From UBA1195 sp045598025 (GTDB lineage: Bacteria; Bacteroidota; Bacteroidia; Bacteroidales; WCHB1-69): a stretch of 30,905 nucleotides of DNA. The notes under the pieces were generated by a model, which was not told where the DNA came from, did no database searches, and saw only the letters and a program-made list of their open reading frames with translations. This document shows positions 24,325-30,905 of this stretch, piece by piece. Positions within the stretch are counted from its first letter, which is position 1, and each line of letters begins with the position of its first letter. The stretch spans positions 1 to 30,905 of the forward strand of contig JAZLLH010000051.1 of the NCBI GenBank assembly GCA_045598025.1, given 5' to 3'. A program made the translations under genes and the position numbers.

Positions 24325-25329
24325 CTAAATTATAATCACTTCCCTTTCCAGACAAAGGCCGGAATGCCGGTTCACATCCTCCTGAATTTTCAGAGACAAG
24401 TTGAGAATGTCTGCACCGGTAGCTCGGCCATAATTGACCAGCACCAAAGCCTGGCGTTCGTGTACGCCCGCATCTCCGATTCGTTTGCCTTTCCAACCCA
24501 ACGAATCGATCAGCTGCGCAGCGGAGAGCTTCACCCTGCCTTCGGTTTCGGGAAAGCCTTTCAACTGGGGATACGCGGCCTGCAGCTGTGCCCATTTTTC
24601 GGCAGAGACTACCGGATTCTTGAAGAAACTGCCGGCACTGCCCAGCACGTTGACATCCGGAAGTTTTTCCCGACGGATGCCGGAAATTACCTCATAGACC
24701 GACTTCAGGCTACATTCGCCCCGCTGCTGCAGACGCGCGGCCACGTCGCCGTAATCCGTATGGAAGTGCGGTTCCAGCGACAGGCTGAATACCACCGATC
24801 GGACCAGGTATTTTCCGGGATTCGACTTGAACAGGCTGCTGCGGTAGGCCAAACGGCATTCTTCACGGGAAAAGATCTTTTCCTCCCCCGTTTCCAGGCA
24901 TACGGCACGCACTTCTCGCAGCACATCCTTCACCTCACAGCCGTAGGCACCGATGTTCTGCACTGCTGCACTGCCGACCTGACTGGGAATCAACGCCAGA
25001 TTTTCCACACCGTAGAACTGCCGTTCCACGCAGTAGCGTACGAAATCGTCCCAGCATTCACCAGCTTCCGCCTCTACGGACACGCGTCCGTTTTCACGGG
25101 AAAGTTCCCGTATTCCTTTGGTTTCCATATGGACAACTGTTCCATGGAAATCATCTGTAAACAATATATTTGCTCCACTTCCCAGAATCAGAAAAGGACG
25201 ATGAGTATCCCGATTCTCCAGGAAAGCATCCACATCTTCCGCGCTGCGCAGGAAGAGCATGCGGTCGGCCGATACGTCTATGCCGAAGGTGTTGTAGGGC
25301 TTCAGGGAAACTTTTTCGAGCATCTGCAT
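24325..25329 (-). CDS. murB: UDP-N-acetylenolpyruvoylglucosamine reductase MurB (type I)
   Basis: MurB makes UDP-MurNAc by reducing the enolpyruvyl ether in peptidoglycan synthesis. The 334-residue protein has the type I start SLKPYNTFGI, the FAD-binding ILGSGANILF, IPSQVGSAAVQNIGAYGCEV, the YR motif at 162-163, the proton-donor serine at 234 in GSAGSFFKNP, and the C-terminal glutamate in LEREV (about residue 330). These match the Escherichia coli-like class with the Tyr-loop insertion. The frame extends to 25353, but that start would lie inside the promoter box, so ATG 25329 (or 25323, in MQMLEK) is preferred. It is transcribed alone, ahead of the eight-gene operon on the same strand. Confidence 0.96.
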   Translation of the reverse strand: MQMLEKVSLKPYNTFGIDVSADRMLFLRSAEDVDAFLENRDTHRPFLILGSGANILFTDDFHGTVVHMETKGIRELSRENGRVSVEAEAGECWDDFVRYCVERQFYGVENLALIPSQVGSAAVQNIGAYGCEVKDVLREVRAVCLETGEEKIFSREECRLAYRSSLFKSNPGKYLVRSVVFSLSLEPHFHTDYGDVAARLQQRGECSLKSVYEVISGIRREKLPDVNVLGSAGSFFKNPVVSAEKWAQLQAAYPQLKGFPETEGRVKLSAAQLIDSLGWKGKRIGDAGVHERQALVLVNYGRATGADILNLSLKIQEDVNRHSGLCLEREVIII

Positions 25330-25350
25330 GATTTCTATTTTTTGAAACTG

Positions 25351-25358
25351 CAAAAGTA
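25351..25358 (-). promoter_or_regulatory. -7 box (TACTTTTG) for murB
   Basis: The minus strand reads TACTTTTG, matching TAnnTTTG, and ends 21 bases before the ATG at 25329. An AT-rich stretch lies directly upstream; no clear -33 TTG was found. The box supports the internal ATG as the murB start. Confidence 0.55.
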
Positions 25359-25429
25359 ATCTTTTTTTTAATTGCCTTTGCCGTTTTGAAATAGTCGAAA
25401 ATGTCCTGCGAACGGAAAAAACGATTTTT

Positions 25430-28400
25430 TTATTCCACCTTCACGAACTTCAGCGTCTGCACGCCGTTTTTGGAACAGTAACGGACAAAGTAGCTGCCGC
25501 TGCTGTAACTGCTGGTGTTAATCCGCATCTCAGCCTGCTCCATGGTACAGTGCCGCATCACCCGCCCGATGGCATCCGAAATGATGATTTCGCCGCCCAA
25601 ATCCGAGGCATCCTCATTGCGCAGCAATATGTATTCCTGCGCCGGATTGGGCTGCAAGGTGAGCATGGTGCGTTTGGGTTCCTTGACAGCAAATATACTA
25701 AAATTGCATCCAAGCGCATCATGAGCCATATAGACAAGTGAGTCATCCTTGTGCAGACAGAGCATTAATGACAACTCCGCCTGAGATCCATATCCAATAT
25801 ATCCTACTCCATAAACAGGTCCTACACCCTCAATAAAGGAAAAGGGAATATGATACTTACCGATCAATCCGAATTCTCCATAAAATAGAGATCTCCAGTT
25901 TGAAGGATAAACAAATCGTAACCGAATCTGTTTGATACCATCAACATATAATATCGTATCCACTACAATAGGTTGATTTTGAACCCAATAATAGTACGGA
26001 AACATATCGGAAGGAGAAGGCATCCGGAAAGTGTCACCCTGCTGTAACGACATGTCACAAATAATTACTTCAATGTCCAATTCCGGATAATAACGGTATA
26101 GCCGCCCCAAAAGGGTGTCTTCCCTAAGATATATATAATCGGACTGTCTGTAACCGTATTGTTTGTAACAGATGTCATTAAAAATCTTTTCTTTGTCAAA
26201 TAAAAAATTAGTTGTGTTTACACTGGCCCAATTATTAGTCGTTTCATCCGATAAAGGAATATATGTGTCCAATGCTGAACAAATGCTGTATTCCGTCCTA
26301 TTTTTCCCAAAGAAGGATTGAAATGAGGTCTTATGTGGCACACTGTCCTGCAGACTGTCGTTGTCGGTGAAGGTCATCATCAGTTTGTGGCCGGTGGTGT
26401 CAATGTCCGTGCTGTCAGCAGTTGTGCTGTCCCGCCGCCACATGCAGTCCAGCTCGTATGGCCAGGCGGGGTGCTGGTCGTTGTACAGATACGCCTCCCC
26501 ATAGTGGTTGTCCAGCACCGACTTGGCCACCGCACCGGCATAATCGTCCCTGCCGGCCACATTCTCCAGCACGGCCAGGGCGTTCCCGTCCAGGTTCGCC
26601 CATCCGCAACCGAGGGAGTCAGCAGGCTTGCGGACTGCGTACAGCTGCAGCAGGCTGCTGTACTCACCAGCATCCAAAGACGCATAATCATCCGGTATGG
26701 AGAGCGCAAGCTGATTGAAAGCGACCGGATCATTCACGTAGGCATCCTCCAAAAGGGCATAGGCGGCACGGGGGCTGCGGCTGTTCCCCAGCCACTGCAC
26801 ATACGACAACCTGTCAAAAACGGTGTCGGAAATGATGTGCAGCATCGCCTCCGCACAGATGTCCGACAGCTGCTGCCGCCGCCACTGCATCGAGGCGAAG
26901 GCATTGCGCTGGGCCGGTCCGGCGAAGGCTCCGGAGGTCATCCCGTCACCCGGATACATCCCCTCATAGCCCTCCTGGCTCTCCACATACGCCTGCCTCA
27001 ATTCCATGAAACGCTGTCCCAAATCAGGAAGGAAGACCCCGGTATAGACCCCTGAAAGCGGGTTGTCGGGGGAAATGCCGTAGGCCCCATCGCAGTCATC
27101 CGAAAACGTCTGCAGGACCGTCACATTCCCGACATCCCCGTATATCCTGTCCGGACGGTGGTTCGTGCCGTTGCCGTTGTAGTAGTACACCATCTTTTGC
27201 GTGTTAAGCTTCCGGATATCCGCCGTGGAGTTCATGAACAGGTTCCCAGCAGCATGTCCGCTGGCACCTTGCGCCAACGCCAGCGTGGACCCCTCCATGA
27301 TGTGCAGGCTGTTGCCGTTGTTCCGGAACTCGTTGCAGCAGGCCGTCAGGCCACAGGAGGCCGTGTCGGAACCCAAGTCCGCGTTGCAGCCGGAGACAAG
27401 CACACCCGCGCATAGCTGGTGGAAGCTGTTGTTGCGGATGTTCCACGCCTCCGCACCGGAGGAGCGCACCAGCACACCCGCCGTTCCCGGCATATTGCTC
27501 CCTGTAAAATCATTGTCCCGCACATCAGCCGCCCAGCTCTGCTCCAGCAGCAGTCCGTATGCGTTGCCAAGGGTATTGGGAATTGGATTGGATATCTGGA
27601 AAGCATTGTTGCGGCACAACATGTGGTGGGTTGCCAGCGCATGGATGCCGACCAGGTTGTTCTCAAACCGTGTGTGACGGATGGCGATAAACCGCTCCGT
27701 GCCATTCTGCAGGCGGACGGCAGTGTGGAAGTTCGAAAAACGGCTCTCCACCAATTCCCCTGGAGCAGATTCGTAACTCTCCACCACCAGTCCGGAACGG
27801 CTGGCTTTGATGCCACAGCCGTAACCGTCTGAAGGAATGTTGGTGCGCATATCTGTGAAATGGCATCCCAGGAAAAACGGATCGCACACCCCGTCCAACC
27901 ACACATGGCAGTTGAAGCCTGAACCGGAAAAGCGGATGCTGTCATCCAGCGTGAACTTGCACTCGCGGAAGCAGGATTTGGAGAGTGCCTCCACCTCATA
28001 AACGGACTGCTGCCGTTCATAGGGAGCAAAGAAAACCGCCCTGATGTTGTCCTTGAACAGCGTGCGGACGGCACGCACGATGCCGCCGCCCATAATGGAA
28101 AATTCCGGCAGCATGCCGTCACGGGTGGTAGTGGAGAAAACATGACCTCCTATTGACAGCGCACACTCCGCATGTGACACCACGCAGTCTTCCAGCCGGA
28201 CGGAACCCTGGTACCGTCCCGTCCTGGGCGAATCGGGCTTGCCCTCCACGATGATACCGCCCCACATCCCGTTTCCTTCGCCTGTGAAGGTTGCAGCCTC
28301 CGCTATCAGCTGCCCGCCGGGCAGCACACGGATGTGTGCATTACGGTTGAAGCGGCTGCGGTTCCTCAGCACCAGCGTACCTCCATCATCCACAACGATC

Positions 28401-30511
28401 CGGGCATGGCGGCCAAGACGGAGGTTCGCGTAACGGGAGGCCTCAAAAGTGCAACCCGCGCCCACATGCACCTCCGCGCTGTCACCCACAGACAAGGTGC
28501 TTCCGCTATCCAACAGCACACTGCTTTTGTTTTCCAGCAACAGGCTGCTCCGCGACCCCATGCGGAACACCGAGCCGGGCAGGCAGCGCAGTCGGCTCAC
28601 CGGAGCAAACTCGCCGCTCACACTGTCGCGGAAGGGCTGCTCCGGAGTGCGGTTCTGCGTCAATGTGATACGGTGGCCTCGGGTGAGGTTGGCCTCTTCC
28701 GACAGCATCACCTGTCCTGTCCATACGGCGTCATTGGTAATGTCGTAGTCGTCCCAGCGGATGCGCACCATGAAGTCCCCGTCCGGCAGCGGCTCCATCG
28801 TAATGCCCAGGCCGCTCAGCCAGGTGTGGCGCACGTTGCGCGGATTGTTCCGGTTGGAGACATAGTCAGATGTGCCGTCCTGATATAGGTAGTTGTAATA
28901 TACCTTGGCGTTGCAGGTGCTGGGATTGGTACCCATGTTGATATGGGAATAACAGGAGAATGCGTCCGCATTGTCCCCAAGGTTGACAAGACCGTCCAGT
29001 ATGTCATTCTCCACCACCTTGCGCCACAAGAAATGCTCGTGCTTGTATTTCAGTGTGTCGTCACCCGCATCCGGATTGAACTGGCTTTCCAGATCCGAAT
29101 AGCCGTTGAAGGGGTTCTCAGCACCCTGCACATGATAATAGTAGTGTGGATTTGAATTGATACATCCGTTTTTATTAAGAATGTAAGGATGGGCGGAATC
29201 CAAACGGACTATCGTGAAGTCGTAGTAACCTTCCGCAGGTATCTGGCGCAGGTTGTCACGCTCGTCACTAAACCACACCTCATTATAGCTCCCAGTGAGC
29301 AGGTCCCTTCCTATCTGGTAATAGGCGTAGATGCCGCTTGCCCCCACAGGGCGGCAGAAGGAATCCTCATTGTGGTGTTGCAAAAAATCCAGCTTATTGT
29401 TATGCCCAACCTTGTGGTTTTCCAGCCAAATGTACTGGTTGGAGCAGGTGTTGCTGTCGGTGTATGGCAGCCGGATGCGCACCGCGTCTCCGTAGGTAAC
29501 GAAATCGCGCAGCCGGAAGGTCTTGTTTCCGTCCGCACGGGTAATATCAGATATTACATGTTGGCTGCCCGTGCTGTCGCGGGCGGTGATATAGTCCGGT
29601 GCGTCCGGATGCTTCCAGTGCATTCGCCATCGCTCATACCCATTGCATCCAACCAAGCTGGAGTTGGCGCAGCCCATAAGCCCGTAGCCTCCCTGGAGGG
29701 TAAGGAATGGCATCAGTTCCATTGAGCCACGGTGGTTACCACCAGATGTGTGAAAGGCATTGCTGCCAAACAGTTTATGGGATATTTCGTGACAGACGAT
29801 ACTGGTGGGATTTTTGCCAAGATCCGCATCGCCCACACCCTGAATGGTACCATTGCCAGATAATTGATAAAGTGTATCACCAATTTTTATTGCACCCAAA
29901 TTATAGTATTCGCTTAAGCCTTGGCCACCGGACAATCCCCCATATTTTGCCGTAATATTCCGAAATATAACTTGAAAATAAGGAGTTCTTGCAGGATTTG
30001 AAAAACCGTAATGCCAACCTAAATTATGCCCATACAGGGTTTGTAACCCGCCATGGGTATTTATATACTGTAAAGCCGCCTTAATGATATTTTTATATTC
30101 AAAAGAGAGGTTCAATGTATCTGTCACACGGCTCTCCTTGATGTTAACCACCACAAAATCTCCGATAATTTGCAGGGAATCAAAGGATGACTCCCCATAC
30201 ACCCGTGTCATGCAGCCGGTCAGCCGGCCTGGAATGTAGACGGTGTTCATGAATGTAGTGTCTGACAGGTAGGAGGGGATGGCCTCGTTGTTGATACCCT
30301 CGTTGAAGGCATTTTTCCATACAGTTGTGTCATTTCGGCATGGATTTGTATCTGGTAGCACATCATAGATGATGTTGATGAAAATGTTCAACGTACGGAT
30401 TTTGGCGTTTGGTTTCAAACCTTTCCCATCCCAACTGTGATAAACGGTCCTTGGTGTCTGCGCCTGCAGGCAGAATGGCAGGAAGCAAAGAAAATAAAGA
30501 AGTTTTTTCAT
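25430..30511 (-). CDS. Large secreted M6-like metalloprotease with beta-helix and T9SS C-terminal signal
   Basis: The 1693-residue protein has a signal peptide (MKKLLYFLCFLPFCLQAQ). A metalloprotease-like domain holds HEISHKLFG at residues 241-249, a nearby His254 and a GLMG turn around 277-280, resembling M6/immune-inhibitor-A-type proteases. Around residues 640-1060 is a right-handed beta-helix region with many short N/G-rich turns (for example NNSFHQL and NNAFQIS). A domain near 1390-1610 contains YIYLREDTLLGRLYRYYPEL. The C terminus (about 1620-1693) has LQPNPAQEYILL and ends SGSYFVRYCSKNGVQTLKFV, a type A T9SS sorting signal. It is thus probably exported through the outer membrane and anchored or released. 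The substrate is unknown. GC content changes sharply along the gene. Its upstream neighbour is a broken AraC regulator. Confidence 0.84.
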   Translation of the reverse strand: MKKLLYFLCFLPFCLQAQTPRTVYHSWDGKGLKPNAKIRTLNIFINIIYDVLPDTNPCRNDTTVWKNAFNEGINNEAIPSYLSDTTFMNTVYIPGRLTGCMTRVYGESSFDSLQIIGDFVVVNIKESRVTDTLNLSFEYKNIIKAALQYINTHGGLQTLYGHNLGWHYGFSNPARTPYFQVIFRNITAKYGGLSGGQGLSEYYNLGAIKIGDTLYQLSGNGTIQGVGDADLGKNPTSIVCHEISHKLFGSNAFHTSGGNHRGSMELMPFLTLQGGYGLMGCANSSLVGCNGYERWRMHWKHPDAPDYITARDSTGSQHVISDITRADGNKTFRLRDFVTYGDAVRIRLPYTDSNTCSNQYIWLENHKVGHNNKLDFLQHHNEDSFCRPVGASGIYAYYQIGRDLLTGSYNEVWFSDERDNLRQIPAEGYYDFTIVRLDSAHPYILNKNGCINSNPHYYYHVQGAENPFNGYSDLESQFNPDAGDDTLKYKHEHFLWRKVVENDILDGLVNLGDNADAFSCYSHINMGTNPSTCNAKVYYNYLYQDGTSDYVSNRNNPRNVRHTWLSGLGITMEPLPDGDFMVRIRWDDYDITNDAVWTGQVMLSEEANLTRGHRITLTQNRTPEQPFRDSVSGEFAPVSRLRCLPGSVFRMGSRSSLLLENKSSVLLDSGSTLSVGDSAEVHVGAGCTFEASRYANLRLGRHARIVVDDGGTLVLRNRSRFNRNAHIRVLPGGQLIAEAATFTGEGNGMWGGIIVEGKPDSPRTGRYQGSVRLEDCVVSHAECALSIGGHVFSTTTRDGMLPEFSIMGGGIVRAVRTLFKDNIRAVFFAPYERQQSVYEVEALSKSCFRECKFTLDDSIRFSGSGFNCHVWLDGVCDPFFLGCHFTDMRTNIPSDGYGCGIKASRSGLVVESYESAPGELVESRFSNFHTAVRLQNGTERFIAIRHTRFENNLVGIHALATHHMLCRNNAFQISNPIPNTLGNAYGLLLEQSWAADVRDNDFTGSNMPGTAGVLVRSSGAEAWNIRNNSFHQLCAGVLVSGCNADLGSDTASCGLTACCNEFRNNGNSLHIMEGSTLALAQGASGHAAGNLFMNSTADIRKLNTQKMVYYYNGNGTNHRPDRIYGDVGNVTVLQTFSDDCDGAYGISPDNPLSGVYTGVFLPDLGQRFMELRQAYVESQEGYEGMYPGDGMTSGAFAGPAQRNAFASMQWRRQQLSDICAEAMLHIISDTVFDRLSYVQWLGNSRSPRAAYALLEDAYVNDPVAFNQLALSIPDDYASLDAGEYSSLLQLYAVRKPADSLGCGWANLDGNALAVLENVAGRDDYAGAVAKSVLDNHYGEAYLYNDQHPAWPYELDCMWRRDSTTADSTDIDTTGHKLMMTFTDNDSLQDSVPHKTSFQSFFGKNRTEYSICSALDTYIPLSDETTNNWASVNTTNFLFDKEKIFNDICYKQYGYRQSDYIYLREDTLLGRLYRYYPELDIEVIICDMSLQQGDTFRMPSPSDMFPYYYWVQNQPIVVDTILYVDGIKQIRLRFVYPSNWRSLFYGEFGLIGKYHIPFSFIEGVGPVYGVGYIGYGSQAELSLMLCLHKDDSLVYMAHDALGCNFSIFAVKEPKRTMLTLQPNPAQEYILLRNEDASDLGGEIIISDAIGRVMRHCTMEQAEMRINTSSYSSGSYFVRYCSKNGVQTLKFVKVE

Positions 30512-30677
30512 GGCTTGAACAATACTATAGGCAGGCTCTAAAATTTAACTTTCCTTTAATTTTCAGACAAGACAGCGAACCTGCTTGAACCGTTTTGCCC
30601 AAAAATTGATTTTACAAAATTACGAATTATATTGATATCCCCGTTCTTAGCACATGACAAAAATTTGAATTTTTTAT

Positions 30678-30905
30678 CTAACATATTGTTACACAACACC
30701 GATTCTTGTTACGATACTCCGACGGCGTCATGCCGGTATGCTTGCGGAAGAAGCGGGAAAAGGAGATTTCCCGCTGATTTCCTTTACTACATTGCCCAGA
30801 TATTTGGGCGGGATTTGCAGTTTACAGGCATAATAAGAGACGTCCCTTGAAAAGATTACGTCTTCCCTATTCAATTCTTCCATGAAATTTTCATACAGCA
30901 CTTCT
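30678..30905 (-). pseudogene. AraC-family regulator, degraded 3' end (cut by window edge)
   Basis: The minus strand enters from the right edge coding EVLYENFMEELNREDVIFSR and IPPKYLGNVVKEISGKS, the first helix-turn-helix of a Bacteroidales AraC-type regulator. That frame then leaves the family pattern (PFPASSASIPA) and stops at 30728. In another frame the sequence resumes as SFSRFFRKHTGMTPSEYRNK, the end of the second helix-turn-helix, and stops at 30678. The roughly 35 residues normally between these parts are missing. The junction lies near the short repeat GGAAATC, three bases apart from GGGAAATC. A deletion with frameshift is the simplest reading, so the product is probably non-functional. 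The 5' part lies outside the window. Confidence 0.75.

Noticed and set aside
1..30905. CRISPR arrays, tRNA or rRNA genes
   Set aside because: No regularly spaced repeats, cloverleaf-like segments or rRNA-like sequence were noticed while reading the window; a dedicated search was not possible.

Overview
This 30.9 kb window looks like chromosomal DNA of a member of the order Bacteroidales, moderate in GC. The evidence is the repeated TAnnTTTG -7 promoter box of Bacteroidota, a protein with a type IX secretion (T9SS) C-terminal signal, a DUF4175 membrane protein, a UpxY-like NusG paralogue, a Bacteroidales-type surface-protein fragment and a Bacteroidales-type AraC remnant. The genus cannot be fixed from the sequence.

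Layout from left to right. (1) 1-713 is debris: the 5' end of an IS1634-like transposase running off the left edge, then the 3' fragment of a surface-protein gene. (2) 749-6667, minus strand, is a tightly coupled operon: a 1033-aa TPR protein, a plugless outer-membrane barrel, then recF. (3) 6839-13943, plus strand, diverges from it: a DUF4175 membrane coiled-coil protein, recG, dusB and ysxC/engB, with ATGA overlaps or very short gaps. (4) 14009-16541, plus strand: a pRiA4b ORF-3-like acidic protein, miaA and a glutaminyl-cyclase-type M28 lipoprotein. (5) 16529-24151, minus strand, is an eight-gene operon read from right to left: CrtI-like FAD oxidoreductase, cobalamin-type radical SAM enzyme, 124-aa orphan, exported alpha/beta hydrolase, UpxY-like NusG paralogue, PaaK-like adenylate-forming ligase, lysophospholipid-type acyltransferase and Sfp-type phosphopantetheinyl transferase. 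(6) 24325-25329, minus strand: murB. (7) 25430-30511, minus strand: a 1693-aa secreted metalloprotease/beta-helix protein with a T9SS tail. (8) 30678-30905, minus strand: the broken 3' end of an AraC-family regulator.

How the genes fit together. Regions 2-4 and 6 are mostly core housekeeping: DNA repair, tRNA modification, ribosome assembly and cell wall. Region 5 is the best candidate for an unusual system. An adenylating ligase, an acyltransferase and a PPTase imply a carrier-protein-bound acyl or aryl intermediate, while the radical SAM and FAD enzymes imply tailoring of a lipid, polyene or aryl compound. No ketosynthase or acyl carrier protein is encoded beside them, so the set would have to work with fatty-acid-synthase components or a cluster elsewhere. 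Both window ends show genome decay, and the giant T9SS protein is a compositional mosaic that suggests exchange of modules between paralogues.
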